A program made the translations under genes and the position numbers. From NCBI RefSeq assembly GCF_934754935.1, contig NZ_CAKVJB010000003.1, positions 21,199 through 85,198 of the forward strand: a DNA stretch of 64,000 bases. Reading direction: 5' to 3'. This DNA comes from an uncultured Holdemanella sp. Its GTDB lineage: Bacteria; Bacillota_I; Bacilli_A; Erysipelotrichales; Erysipelotrichaceae. The notes under the pieces are model-generated. The model ran no database searches and was not told where the DNA came from. It worked only from the letters and a program-made list of their open reading frames with translations. This document shows, piece after piece, positions 50,877-60,442 of the stretch (its first letter is position 1; each line of letters begins with the position of its first letter).

Positions 50877-52958
50877 ATGGATAAGATGTCAAAATGGATA
50901 GTTAAATATCGTAATATGATTTTGGCTGTAGCCATTGTTCTTTTGATTCCAAGCGCAATTGGTTATTTCAATACAAATATTAATTACGATTTATTATCTT
51001 ATTTACCTTCAACTTCAGAATCTATGAAAACACAAAAGATTCTTGGAGATGATTTTAACTTATCGAGTGTAGACTTCTTGGTTGTCAACAATAAGTCTGA
51101 TCAAGAGGCCGCAAAAATTAAGGAAGAGATTAATAAAATTGATGGAGTTGAAAAATGTATTTGGAGAGATGATGTATTAGATATCTCTGTTCCAAAACAA
51201 GCAATTCCAGAAAGCATTCAAGATATGCTTTATTCTGGCGACAGTACAATGATGATTGTTACGTTTAAAGAGCCAACGTCGTCAATGCGTACAATGAATG
51301 CGATTAGTAAAATAAAAAAATATACAAAAGATGATTGTTACTTAGGTGGTATGTCAGCCATCAGTGAAGATACAAAAGATCAAACAGAACATGATACACC
51401 AATTTATGCAGGTATTGCCGTTGTATTATGTATGATTGTATTGTTCTTGGGATTAGAGAGTACGGTTGCACCAATTGTATTTATGTTAGGAATGATTTTC
51501 CCAATCGTTTATAACTTTGGTACTAATGTATTCTTAGGTGAAATTAGTTATATCACAAAGGCTTTGGCCGTTGTATTACAGTTAGCTGTTACTTTGGATT
51601 ATTCCATCTTCTTATTACATAGATATCAAGAAGAAAAACAAAATCTTCCAAATGAAGAAGCTATGGCTAAGGCTATCAAAGCTACTTTTACTTCAATTAC
51701 TTCAAGTTCAATCACAACTATTGCTGGTTTCGTTGCCTTGTGTGTAATGCAGTTAACATTAGGTAGAGATATTGGTATTGTCATGGCTAAAGGGGTTGTT
51801 CTTGGTGTATTATCAACAATCTTCATTTTGCCTAGCTTGTTGATGTTCTTTGATAAGACAATCGAAAAATATAAACATAAAACGATTTTGAATGAATTGC
51901 ACAAGGTGCCTCGTTTTGTGATTCATCACTATAAAAAGATTCTTGTTGCCTTTGTGTTGATTTTCATTCCATTCGGATATGGACAGTCACATACAAATAT
52001 CTATTATGATTTGATTTCTGGTATGCCAGGTGATTTTGCGAGTATCATTGGTACAAATCAGTTAAAAGATAAATTTGATATGACAACGACTCATTTTGTT
52101 TTGGTAGATGACAAATTAACAACAAATGAAATTCAGAATATGTGTTCTGAAATCAAAGATTTAAAAGGTATTCATAACGTATTAGCTTATGAAGAATTTG
52201 TGGGTCCAGGACTTGCATCTAACTTTACTCCAAGTGTAGTAAAGGATATTTTCCAAAATGGTGGAAAGAAATTGATAGTAGTAAACAGTGATTATAAAGC
52301 TGCAACCGATGAATTAAATACACAATTAGATAAAATGGATACCATCATTCATAAATATGATAAGAAGGGTATGATTGGTGGAGAAGGAAGTATGACACGT
52401 GATTTGATCACGACAACAAATACAGATTTTGCGATGGTTAACGTGTTATCAGTCATCATGATCTTTATCATTGTTGCCTTAACATTTAAATCATTTGCAC
52501 TTCCAGTCATCTTAGTATTAACAATTGAATTTGCGATCACAATCAATATGGGTATTCCATTCTTTACAGGAACTACACTTCCATTTATCGCAAGTATGGT
52601 TATTGGAACTATTCAATTGGGGGCTACAGTTGACTACGCTATCCTAATGACAACGCGTTTTAAAGAAGAGTTATCGCATGGTAAGAAGGTTAAGGAAGCT
52701 GCTTTGATTGCGATGGAAAAATCGAGTGTGTCAATTATGACAAGTGGATTCTCATTCTTTGCCGCATGTATCGGTGTAAGTTTTGTAGCTAAGATGGATT
52801 TAATTAAATCATTAGTTATTTTATTAGCACGTGGTGCTTTAATTTCAGTCGTAAGTATTTTATTGGTATTACCTTCATTGTTGATTTTCTGTCATAAGTT
52901 CATTGAAAAGACGACAAAGAATTGGCCAGAATCAAACATGGAAGCGAAAGGAGAATAA
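50877..52958 (+). CDS. MMPL/RND-superfamily transporter
   Basis: Inner-membrane transporter of 693 residues made of two repeats. Each repeat has one N-terminal membrane helix, an external domain of about 150 residues and five further helices. MMPL signatures include AVVLQLAVTLDYSIFLLHRY and, in the second half, IGTIQLGATVDYAILMTTRF, whose Asp-Tyr pairs are the proton-relay residues. Homologues export lipids, bacteriocins or drugs. The next gene encodes a secreted coiled-coil protein, probably a partner. Transcription is from the TetR-controlled promoter. Confidence 0.9.
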   Translation: MDKMSKWIVKYRNMILAVAIVLLIPSAIGYFNTNINYDLLSYLPSTSESMKTQKILGDDFNLSSVDFLVVNNKSDQEAAKIKEEINKIDGVEKCIWRDDVLDISVPKQAIPESIQDMLYSGDSTMMIVTFKEPTSSMRTMNAISKIKKYTKDDCYLGGMSAISEDTKDQTEHDTPIYAGIAVVLCMIVLFLGLESTVAPIVFMLGMIFPIVYNFGTNVFLGEISYITKALAVVLQLAVTLDYSIFLLHRYQEEKQNLPNEEAMAKAIKATFTSITSSSITTIAGFVALCVMQLTLGRDIGIVMAKGVVLGVLSTIFILPSLLMFFDKTIEKYKHKTILNELHKVPRFVIHHYKKILVAFVLIFIPFGYGQSHTNIYYDLISGMPGDFASIIGTNQLKDKFDMTTTHFVLVDDKLTTNEIQNMCSEIKDLKGIHNVLAYEEFVGPGLASNFTPSVVKDIFQNGGKKLIVVNSDYKAATDELNTQLDKMDTIIHKYDKKGMIGGEGSMTRDLITTTNTDFAMVNVLSVIMIFIIVALTFKSFALPVILVLTIEFAITINMGIPFFTGTTLPFIASMVIGTIQLGATVDYAILMTTRFKEELSHGKKVKEAALIAMEKSSVSIMTSGFSFFAACIGVSFVAKMDLIKSLVILLARGALISVVSILLVLPSLLIFCHKFIEKTTKNWPESNMEAKGE

Positions 52959-52960
52959 AT

Positions 52961-55354
52961 ATGAATTTAAGTCATACAGTAAAAGTAGTTGGTAGTGTAG
53001 TGTTAAGTGCAGTTATGGCAGGAAGTATGATGCCTGTGACTGTATTTGCACAAGGTAATGATGAAAATCCTACAGAAAAAACAGAAACTGTTTATTCTGT
53101 ATTAAACTCAGATGGTTCAATCAGTGATACAATCGTATCTAGTTGGTTACATGATGAGGATGGAATTAATAATATTAAAGAAACTTTAAACTTAACAGAT
53201 GTTAAGAACATTAAATCAAATGAAAAACCTTCAAAAGATGGAAATACATATACATGGAATGCGAAGGGTAATGATGTGTATTATGAAGGAACAGCCACAA
53301 AACAACTTCCTGTGTCTGTTAAGATTCATTATGAATTAGATGGTCAAGAAATTTCTGCAGATGATATTCAAGGAAAATCAGGACATTTAAAATTAACTAT
53401 TTCTTTCGCAAATAACTATTCAGAAGTTAAAAATATCAATGGTAAATCCATTGTGATTCACCCTAGTTATTTAGCTGGTGGTATGTTGAATATGAGTACT
53501 GGCAAGTTCTCAAATGTAAAATGTGAATCTGGTAAGATTGTTAATGATGGTACAAATGAAATGTTGGCATTTGCGAATATTCCAGGATTAAGTGAAACAT
53601 TAAAATCTGCTGGTTTAGATAAAGTAAATGATCAATTAGGAATCAGTGATGATGTAACAGTTGAAGCCGATGTCAATGATTTTGATCTAGGTTCAATCAT
53701 GATTGGTATGACAAACGAAATTGATTTAGCAGATGAATTAAATGGTATTGGTTCTGTATCTGAATTAACAGATGGAATTGACCAATTAATTGAAGCTGAT
53801 GATCAATTGATTGATGGATCTAAACAATTGTATGATGGAACAACACAATTAAAAGAAGGTATTTCTCCATTATCAAGTGCTTATCCTCAAATTGAAACAT
53901 TAACAAATGCATTTGATCAATTACATGATGGAACAACAACTTTAAGTACTGGTTTAAATCAATATACGGCTGGTGTGGATCAATTAAATGTTGTTAGTAA
54001 ACAAAATTTATATAAATTATCAATGGGTGCTACAACATTAAATACATCTTTAAATAATGAAGAATCAAAGAGTCAATTAACACAATTGGTTCAAGGATCT
54101 AATGATTTGAACGAAGGTATTCAGTATTTAAATGAACAAGTAAATGGTGATGACAGTATGTTAAAACCAGATATGGTAAAAAAACTTACTGAAGCTTTAG
54201 AGACTACGAATGAAGAGGTTGAAAATTTAGGAAAAGTACTTAATGATTTACAAGATGAAGATGGTGCATTTATTGATTTAAGTAAGCAAATTAGTGAAGC
54301 TAGAAAATATGTTGATAAATTAGGAGCTCTACAAACAGGCTTTAAGCAAGTTACAGATGGAGCATCAGCAATTATTACTGCAGATAATGCACAAATTAAG
54401 AGTGTTGATGATCAATTAGCTGCTATTCGTACAAAAGAAATCAACGCACTAAATGCTTCAATTGAAGCTTTAAAAAACGCAGCTAATGCAGTTCCAGAAG
54501 ATGATACAACTGGAGCTAAAGCCAAGATTGAAGAACAAATTAATGCATTAGAAAGCCAGAAAGCAACATTAGGAGATGCATCTTCATTAAGTGTTACATT
54601 GAAAGATTTAAGTCAATGTCAGGCGGGTATTGATAAAATTGTTGTGGATTCAAAGGGAACTTTAAAAGAATTAAATGAAATTTATAATAGTTCTGAAACT
54701 GACATTAACAAACTTAGTGCAAAATTAGGTGAAGCTAAAAAATCAGTTGAAGTTTTAAATGGTGTAATGAATAGTTTAAATGAAAATGGTATGACAGGTG
54801 AAGAGTTTGAAACAAAAGTGAATACTTTAAAAGCTGGAGTTGAAAAATTAGCAACGAATTCACCTGCTATAGCTAATGGTGTAGCCACTCTAGCAAACAA
54901 ATTAAATAGTTTAGGTGAAGGCTTAAATGGTTTAGATTCAGGTATGTCTCAGGCTTATACAGGAATAACTCAAGCAACAAGTCAATTGTCTGAAAACAGT
55001 GATTCTTTAAGAAATGGTGCAAAGGCATTAAATGATGGAACTGCACAATTAAGTGCATCTAAGTCAAAGATGAGCGAATTAACAAGTGGATTAACTAAAC
55101 TAAGTGATGCCGTTGATCAATTGAATGATGGTGCTCAACAATTATACGAAGGTAATGAACAATTCAAGTCTGAAGGATTGGATCAATTAAAAGAAAAGGT
55201 TGATCTAGGTGTTGGAGAACTTGGAACATTACAGAGTGTAATGGATGAAATCAAAGCTATGAATAAAGAATATGCTTCTTACTCTGGTGCTCCAGAAGGT
55301 GCTACAGTAACAAGTCGTTACGTATTCCGTACTAAGGAAGAAAGTTCTAAATAG
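52961..55354 (+). CDS. Secreted coiled-coil repeat protein (YhgE/Pip N-terminal-like), MMPL partner
   Basis: A 797-residue protein with a signal peptide (hydrophobic about residues 8-28, cleavage near VFAQG). A beta-rich domain (about 35-260) comes first. It is followed by long helical repeats of the form L.DG..QL..G...L, for example LIDGSKQLYDGTTQLKEG and GAKALNDGTAQLSASKSKM. Such hydrophobic heptads occur in YhgE/Pip-type proteins that accompany MMPL or ABC-2 exporters. No C-terminal membrane anchor or LPXTG motif is seen. It begins two bases after the MMPL stop with AAAGGAG. Function unknown. Confidence 0.8.
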   Translation: MNLSHTVKVVGSVVLSAVMAGSMMPVTVFAQGNDENPTEKTETVYSVLNSDGSISDTIVSSWLHDEDGINNIKETLNLTDVKNIKSNEKPSKDGNTYTWNAKGNDVYYEGTATKQLPVSVKIHYELDGQEISADDIQGKSGHLKLTISFANNYSEVKNINGKSIVIHPSYLAGGMLNMSTGKFSNVKCESGKIVNDGTNEMLAFANIPGLSETLKSAGLDKVNDQLGISDDVTVEADVNDFDLGSIMIGMTNEIDLADELNGIGSVSELTDGIDQLIEADDQLIDGSKQLYDGTTQLKEGISPLSSAYPQIETLTNAFDQLHDGTTTLSTGLNQYTAGVDQLNVVSKQNLYKLSMGATTLNTSLNNEESKSQLTQLVQGSNDLNEGIQYLNEQVNGDDSMLKPDMVKKLTEALETTNEEVENLGKVLNDLQDEDGAFIDLSKQISEARKYVDKLGALQTGFKQVTDGASAIITADNAQIKSVDDQLAAIRTKEINALNASIEALKNAANAVPEDDTTGAKAKIEEQINALESQKATLGDASSLSVTLKDLSQCQAGIDKIVVDSKGTLKELNEIYNSSETDINKLSAKLGEAKKSVEVLNGVMNSLNENGMTGEEFETKVNTLKAGVEKLATNSPAIANGVATLANKLNSLGEGLNGLDSGMSQAYTGITQATSQLSENSDSLRNGAKALNDGTAQLSASKSKMSELTSGLTKLSDAVDQLNDGAQQLYEGNEQFKSEGLDQLKEKVDLGVGELGTLQSVMDEIKAMNKEYASYSGAPEGATVTSRYVFRTKEESSK

Positions 55355-55357
55355 TTT

Positions 55358-55386
55358 ATAAAGGTATTCTTCGGAATGCCTTTTTA
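55358..55386 (+). terminator. Terminator of the MMPL operon
   Basis: AAAGGTATTC and GAATGCCTTT pair (10 bp, one G-U) with a TTCG tetraloop and are followed by TTAATTT. Confidence 0.82.
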
Positions 55387-55399
55387 ATTTGATATTCTT

Positions 55400-55427
55400 T
55401 TGTTGGCGTGTTAGAATAAAGTAGAAT
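55400..55427 (+). promoter_or_regulatory. Promoter of the SCIFF peptide gene
   Basis: TTGTTG (55400-55405), a 16-base spacer, TAGAAT (55422-55427), about 20 bases before the scfA ribosome binding site. Confidence 0.55.
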
Positions 55428-55447
55428 TTATATGGGGGTATATAATC

Positions 55448-55600
55448 ATGAAACATATTAATACAGTAGATACTCGTAACTTGTGTGAAAGTGCAAAAAA
55501 TGGCGGATGTGGAGAATGCCAAACTTCTTGCCAATCAGCTTGTAAAACTAGCTGTGGAATTGCGAACCAAGCTTGCGAAAATAATAAAGAAAGTAAGTAA
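55448..55600 (+). CDS. scfA: SCIFF ribosomal peptide precursor
   Basis: A 50-residue peptide substrate for the adjacent radical SAM enzyme. The start MKHINTVDTRNL and the cysteine-rich core GGCGECQTSCQSACKTSC are the diagnostic SCIFF (six cysteines in forty-five) signature. In homologues the maturase forms a Cys-to-Thr thioether bond in this core. Here there are seven cysteines (13, 21, 24, 28, 32, 36, 43); Cys13 is beyond the classic six. It has its own promoter and two terminators before the maturase gene. The role of the mature peptide is unknown in all species. Confidence 0.93.
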   Translation: MKHINTVDTRNLCESAKNGGCGECQTSCQSACKTSCGIANQACENNKESK

Positions 55601-55605
55601 TTAAG

Positions 55606-55631
55606 AAATGCCGAAGTGATTCGGCATTTTT
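55606..55631 (+). terminator. First terminator between scfA and scfB
   Basis: AAATGCCGAA and TTCGGCATTT pair perfectly (10 bp) around GTGA and are followed by TT. Confidence 0.88.
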
Positions 55632-55658
55632 AATGCCGCCTTTAAGGTAGCATTTTTT
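55632..55658 (+). terminator. Second terminator between scfA and scfB
   Basis: AATGC-CG-CCT and AGG-TA-GCATT pair with one mismatch and one G-U, followed by seven T. It directly abuts the first hairpin. Confidence 0.65.
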
Positions 55659-55682
55659 TAAATTTGAGGGAGGAAAAAATAC

Positions 55683-57077
55683 ATGATTCATCAATATAAA
55701 ATGTTTGATCAGAATATTGTATTGGATATTTGTTCAGGAAGTATTCATGTGGTAGATGAGATTGCCTATGATATGATTGCTGAATTTTTAGATAAAGATA
55801 AAAATGCTTTGGTTCTAGAAATGAAAGAAAAATATCCAAGTGTTGAAACATCTGAATTAGAAGAATGTTATGATCAAATTTTAGAATTAAAAGAACAAGG
55901 TCGTTTATTTAGTGAAGATACATATGAGCCAATGGCAGGACAATTAAAAGCTAAGACAAGTGGTGTTATTAAAGCTTTATGTCTACATATTGCCCATACT
56001 TGTAACTTGAATTGCTCTTATTGTTTTGCCAGTCAAGGAAAATATCATGGAGATCGTGCACTAATGAGTTTTGAAACAGGTAAACGTGCTCTTGATTTCT
56101 TGGTGGAAAACTCAGGAACACGAAGAAACTTAGAAGTAGATTTCTTTGGTGGAGAACCACTAATGAATTTTGATGTGGTTAAACAATTAGTAGCCTATGC
56201 CCGTAGCATTGAAAAAGAAGCCGGAAAGAATTTCCGCTTTACATTAACGACAAATGGTATGTTGATCGATGATGATGTGATTGAATTTGCGAACAAAGAA
56301 ATGAGCAATGTTGTTTTAAGTTTAGATGGTCGTAAAGAAGTTCATGACCGTTATCGTGTGGATTATTCTGGAAAAGGAAGCTTTGATACGATCGTTCCTA
56401 AGTTCCAAAAGTTAGTAAAGGCTCGTGAAGGTAAAAATTACTATATGCGTGGTACTTTTACACATGCCAATCCAGACTTCTTAAAAGATGTTCAGCAAAT
56501 GTTAGATTTAGGATTTAGAGAATTAAGTATGGAACCTGTTGTTGCTAGTTCAGATGATCCTGCAGCACTAACTCAAGCTGATCGTGAAATTGTTATGAAA
56601 CAATATGAAGATTTGGCTAAGTTAATGCTTGATTATGATGATAAGAAAGATCCATTTACTTTCTATCACTATATGATCGATTTAAAAGGCGGACCATGTA
56701 TTTATAAACGTATTTCAGGATGTGGTTCAGGAACCGAATATATGGCTGTAACACCATGGGGAGATTTATATCCTTGTCACCAATTTGTAGGAGAAGAAGC
56801 CTTTAAATTAGGAGACATTTATACAGGTGTCACAAATAAAAAGATTCAAGATGAGTTCGCATCATGTAACGTATATGCACGTAAAGAATGTGCAGACTGC
56901 TGGGCAAGACTTTATTGTTCAGGAGGATGTGCTGCCAATGCATATCATGCGACAGGATCTGTCAAAGGTGTATATAAAGAGGGTTGTGAACTATTCTGTA
57001 AACGATTAGAATGTGCACTTGCCGTAGCCATTATTCGTGATATGAAAGAAAATAATAATGAAGACGCCGATTGTTAG
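55683..57077 (+). CDS. scfB: SCIFF maturase, SPASM-domain radical SAM enzyme
   Basis: Radical SAM enzyme of 464 residues that installs the thioether crosslink in SCIFF. An N-terminal peptide-recognition region (about 1-95) precedes the radical SAM motif HTCNLNCSYCFASQG (CxxxCxxC, near residue 105), then DFFGGEPLMNF. The C-terminal SPASM domain supplies cysteines for auxiliary clusters: ISGCGSG, GDLYPCHQFVG, CNVYARKECADCWARLYCSG and GCAAN. The start follows GAGGGAGG. It overlaps the next gene by 20 bases. Confidence 0.95.
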   Translation: MIHQYKMFDQNIVLDICSGSIHVVDEIAYDMIAEFLDKDKNALVLEMKEKYPSVETSELEECYDQILELKEQGRLFSEDTYEPMAGQLKAKTSGVIKALCLHIAHTCNLNCSYCFASQGKYHGDRALMSFETGKRALDFLVENSGTRRNLEVDFFGGEPLMNFDVVKQLVAYARSIEKEAGKNFRFTLTTNGMLIDDDVIEFANKEMSNVVLSLDGRKEVHDRYRVDYSGKGSFDTIVPKFQKLVKAREGKNYYMRGTFTHANPDFLKDVQQMLDLGFRELSMEPVVASSDDPAALTQADREIVMKQYEDLAKLMLDYDDKKDPFTFYHYMIDLKGGPCIYKRISGCGSGTEYMAVTPWGDLYPCHQFVGEEAFKLGDIYTGVTNKKIQDEFASCNVYARKECADCWARLYCSGGCAANAYHATGSVKGVYKEGCELFCKRLECALAVAIIRDMKENNNEDADC

Positions 57078-58386
57078 TTTTCTAAAATCATATCAAGAAA
57101 AGTCACCTGTAAGAATGCATATGCCAGGCCATAAAGGTGCTGGCATTCTTGGTTTTGAAGGAATGGACCTTACAGAAATTTCTGGAGCCGATGAATTGTT
57201 TGCGGCAGAGGGAATCATTAAGGAAAGTGAACAAAACGCTTCAACCTTATTTGGATGTCCAACCTATTATTCAACCCAAGGTTCGACTTTATGCATTCAA
57301 ACGATGTGTACGATATTATGCCAAGATGCCAAAAGTAAAGGCAAGAAACCTAAGATTCTTGCAGGAAGAAATGCTCATCGAAGCTTTATTCATGCGGCTG
57401 CACTTTTAGATTTTGACATAGAATGGCTTTATGGAAATAGTGACTACTTATCTTGTAAGATCAATGCGAAAGATTTAGAAAAGAAAATTATTGAAAACAA
57501 TCCGACGGCTGTATATTTGACAAATCCTGATTATTTAGGAAATCTTTTGGATATTAAAGCATTAGCTTCTATATGTAAAAAACACAATGTATTACTAGCC
57601 ATAGACAATGCACATGGTGCGTATCTTCGCTTTCTTGAAGATTCTTTACACCCCATTGATTTAGGAGCTGATCTATGTTGTGACTCTGCTCATAAAACAT
57701 TACCCGTACTTACAGGCGGAGCTTATCTTCACTTAAGTGATTCTTTGAATCAAGTATGGAAAAATGACGTTAAACATTTTATGGAGTATTTTTCTTCTAC
57801 AAGTCCATCCTATTTGATTATGGCATCTTTAGATGCGGCAAATGATGTGTTGGACCATACATTTAGAAACTCTTTGTCTGAATGTATTCAAAGAGTTGAT
57901 TTATTAAAGAATACTTTAGTTCAATATGGGTATACGATTCTATCTGGTGAACCCATGAAGATTACGATTGCAACGAAAGAGTTTGGCTATACTGGAAATG
58001 AAATTGCAGATTTTTTAATGAATTGTGATATCTATCCTGAATTCTATGATACTGATTATATTGTATTGATGCCATCTCCATATAATACGAAAGATGATTT
58101 TGAAAGATTAGAGAAATGTTTGTGTGGAATTGAAAGAAAAGCTATTTTAGTAAATAAACCACCAAAAATAGAACAATCTAATAAAGCAATGAATATACGC
58201 CAAGCTGTATTTGCGCCAAGCATGACAGTAGATGTTTCTAAATCTTTAGGAAAAATATGTTCAAGCGTTACTGTATCTTGTCCTCCAGCTATTCTTCCTG
58301 TAATTCCAGGCGAAATAATCAGTGAATGTTCGATTGAAGTCATGAAATATTATGGTATTGAAACTGTACGAGTTGTCAAAGAATGA
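57058..58386 (+). CDS. Orn/Lys/Arg decarboxylase-family PLP enzyme
   Basis: Fold-type I PLP enzyme of 442 residues related to SpeA-type arginine/lysine decarboxylases. The N-terminal MHMPGHKG motif, ISGADELFAAEGIIKESEQN and STQGSTLCIQ are family signatures. The PLP lysine is in CDSAHKTLPVLTGGAYLH. It is shorter than YaaO/SpeA (about 480-490). The exact substrate is not readable, and lysine, arginine or an amino-acid-like group are all possible. It overlaps scfB and ends in a terminator, so it belongs to the SCIFF transcript. Confidence 0.88.
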   Translation: MKTPIVSFLKSYQEKSPVRMHMPGHKGAGILGFEGMDLTEISGADELFAAEGIIKESEQNASTLFGCPTYYSTQGSTLCIQTMCTILCQDAKSKGKKPKILAGRNAHRSFIHAAALLDFDIEWLYGNSDYLSCKINAKDLEKKIIENNPTAVYLTNPDYLGNLLDIKALASICKKHNVLLAIDNAHGAYLRFLEDSLHPIDLGADLCCDSAHKTLPVLTGGAYLHLSDSLNQVWKNDVKHFMEYFSSTSPSYLIMASLDAANDVLDHTFRNSLSECIQRVDLLKNTLVQYGYTILSGEPMKITIATKEFGYTGNEIADFLMNCDIYPEFYDTDYIVLMPSPYNTKDDFERLEKCLCGIERKAILVNKPPKIEQSNKAMNIRQAVFAPSMTVDVSKSLGKICSSVTVSCPPAILPVIPGEIISECSIEVMKYYGIETVRVVKE

Positions 58387-58402
58387 CAGCTCTTTTTCTT
58401 TT
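58370..58402 (+). terminator. Terminator after the SCIFF-decarboxylase operon
   Basis: GAGTTGTCA and TGACAGCTC pair (9 bp, one G-U) around AAGAA and are followed by TTTTTCTTTT. The stop codon lies in the 3' arm. Confidence 0.85.
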
Positions 58403-58474
58403 GTATATGTGAAACCGCTAACAATTAAAGTATAATGAAATAAGAAGTAATCATACACAAAGGAGGAGAATCAT

Positions 58475-60406
58475 ATGTTTGACAAATTATTTGATCCCAT
58501 ACAAATACGTGGTATGGAATTAAGAAATCGTGTTGTCATGTCCGCGATGGGAACACACGAAAGTGCAGAAAGTGAAGATGGAAAGAGTGTTACAGATAAG
58601 CTGATTGCGTATCATGTAGCACGTGCAAAAGGTGGAAACGGATTAAATACAATAGAAGTTACAAGTGTAGATGCAGCGAGTGCTCCACATGGATTTTTAT
58701 CGATTGCCGAAGATAAGTACATTCCTGGATTTAGAAAATTAAATGATGCCGTGCATGAAGCTGGAGGAAAAACTTGCGTTCAATTATGGCAAGGTGGATT
58801 GGCTGTAGCTTCGGATCAAACGGCTCAGATCTTAGTGCCAAATGACTTACCATTAAGTCCACAATATACAGTGCCAGCTATCACAAACGAAAGATTACTC
58901 GATATAATAGATAAGTTTGGACAAGCTGCAAAACGTGCAGTAGAAGCTGGCTTTGATTGTTTAGAATTCCATTGCGCGCATAACTATTTACCACACTCAA
59001 TGTTGTCGGGTGGAATCAACCATAGAAGTGATGAGTGGGGTGGATCGTTTAAAAATCGTAAGAAATTCCCGTTGGAATGTATTAAATCTATTCGTGCCAA
59101 TATGCCAGAGGACATGCCACTATTCATGCGTGTCGATTGTCATGATGACATGTTAGAAGGTGGATTAACGGTTGAAGAAGTGATTGAATTTTGTAAAGAT
59201 GCCAAAGAATTAGGTGTTGACGTTTTAAATATTAGTCGTGGAAATATCTTAACGGCAGCTACATTATATGAAGTGGCTCCAGTTGATATTGAAAATGGAT
59301 TTAACGTAGAAGATGCTGCACGCATTCGTAAAGAAACGGGTATGTTGACAATGCCATGTGGACGTATCAATACGCCTGAATTTGCCGAAAAAATATTAGA
59401 AGAGGATAAGGCTGATTTAGTTGTCATGGCTCGTGCTCAGCTTGCCGATGCCAATTTCTGTAATAAGGCAAAGGAAGGTAAAGTCAATCAGATTCGCTAT
59501 TGTATCGGATGTAACCAAGGTTGTTATGACTCATTCTGTGCTTCTTTATACAATCCAGCTATTAAACATATTACTTGTATGCGAAATCCTGGTTTATTAG
59601 AAGAAGAAACATTAGGTTTAAAATCTGGCTCTGTTTCTAAAAAAGTTGTCATCTTAGGTGGTGGAATTGCGGGTATGGAAGCAGCTTTAGATTTAAAAGA
59701 AACAGGCAATATACCAATCTTATTTGAAAAGAGTGAAAGTCTTGGTGGGCAATTCTTATTGGCTGGTGCTATTTCAGCTAAAAAAGATTTTAAGAATGCC
59801 GTAGACAAAATGATTTTGGATGTTCAAGAATCTGGTATTGAAGTGCACTTAAATACGGTTTGTACTAAAGAAATGCTTGAAGAAATTAAGCCGGATGCAC
59901 TCATTGTTGCGATTGGATCAAGTCCATTTATACTTCCAATTGAGGGTAGTGAAAGAGCAATTGTTGCACATGATGTATTAAGTGAAAAAGTAGAGGTATC
60001 AGGCGATAATGTGGTCATTATTGGCGGTGGACTTGTTGGTTTTGAAACAGCAGAATTTTTAGCTGCCAAACAAAAGAAAGTAACGGTTCTAGAAATGAAA
60101 GAAAAAGCTTTACAAGATCTAGGACCATTGCGTCAAATTACAGCTCAATTTGCGATGGCACAAATGCCAATCACAATAGAAACAAGTGCAACTGTAGAAA
60201 AAATTGATGATCATGTCGTTGTTGCCAGTGGCAAAGAATATCCATATGACAGTGTGATTATGGCTGTTGGATCAAAGGCAAATGATACAAGTATGTATGC
60301 AGATTTAGGTATTCCTACATATATCATTGGTGACTGCAAGAAAGCAGGTATTGCCTTAGATGCATTTAAAGATGCTTATCATGCCGTATTAGAAATTAAT
60401 AAGTAA
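58475..60406 (+). CDS. NADH:flavin oxidoreductase/enoate reductase (FadH/BaiCD-like)
   Basis: A 643-residue flavoenzyme with three parts: an Old Yellow Enzyme barrel with FMN (residues 1 to about 350), a 4Fe-4S site and an NAD/FAD-binding half. The barrel motifs are FDPIQIRGMELRNRVVMSAM, CVQLWQGG and FHCAHNYLPHSMLSGGINHR. The cluster cysteines are in YCIGCNQGCYDSFC and the following ITCMRNP. The second half has VVILGGGIAGMEAALDL and VVIIGGGLVGFETAEFL. Relatives reduce enoyl-CoA esters or, in gut bacteria, bile-acid and steroid intermediates. The substrate is unknown here. The ribosome binding site is AAAGGAGGA. Confidence 0.92.
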   Translation: MFDKLFDPIQIRGMELRNRVVMSAMGTHESAESEDGKSVTDKLIAYHVARAKGGNGLNTIEVTSVDAASAPHGFLSIAEDKYIPGFRKLNDAVHEAGGKTCVQLWQGGLAVASDQTAQILVPNDLPLSPQYTVPAITNERLLDIIDKFGQAAKRAVEAGFDCLEFHCAHNYLPHSMLSGGINHRSDEWGGSFKNRKKFPLECIKSIRANMPEDMPLFMRVDCHDDMLEGGLTVEEVIEFCKDAKELGVDVLNISRGNILTAATLYEVAPVDIENGFNVEDAARIRKETGMLTMPCGRINTPEFAEKILEEDKADLVVMARAQLADANFCNKAKEGKVNQIRYCIGCNQGCYDSFCASLYNPAIKHITCMRNPGLLEEETLGLKSGSVSKKVVILGGGIAGMEAALDLKETGNIPILFEKSESLGGQFLLAGAISAKKDFKNAVDKMILDVQESGIEVHLNTVCTKEMLEEIKPDALIVAIGSSPFILPIEGSERAIVAHDVLSEKVEVSGDNVVIIGGGLVGFETAEFLAAKQKKVTVLEMKEKALQDLGPLRQITAQFAMAQMPITIETSATVEKIDDHVVVASGKEYPYDSVIMAVGSKANDTSMYADLGIPTYIIGDCKKAGIALDAFKDAYHAVLEINK

Positions 60407-60410
60407 CATA

Positions 60411-60442
60411 AAAAGTGAAGTCTTAATCGGCTTCACTTTTAA
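60411..60442. terminator. Terminator between the flavin oxidoreductase and nitroreductase genes
   Basis: AAAAGTGAAG and CTTCACTTTT pair perfectly (10 bp) across ten bases. The U run is best on the minus strand, but it can serve both convergent genes. Confidence 0.82.
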
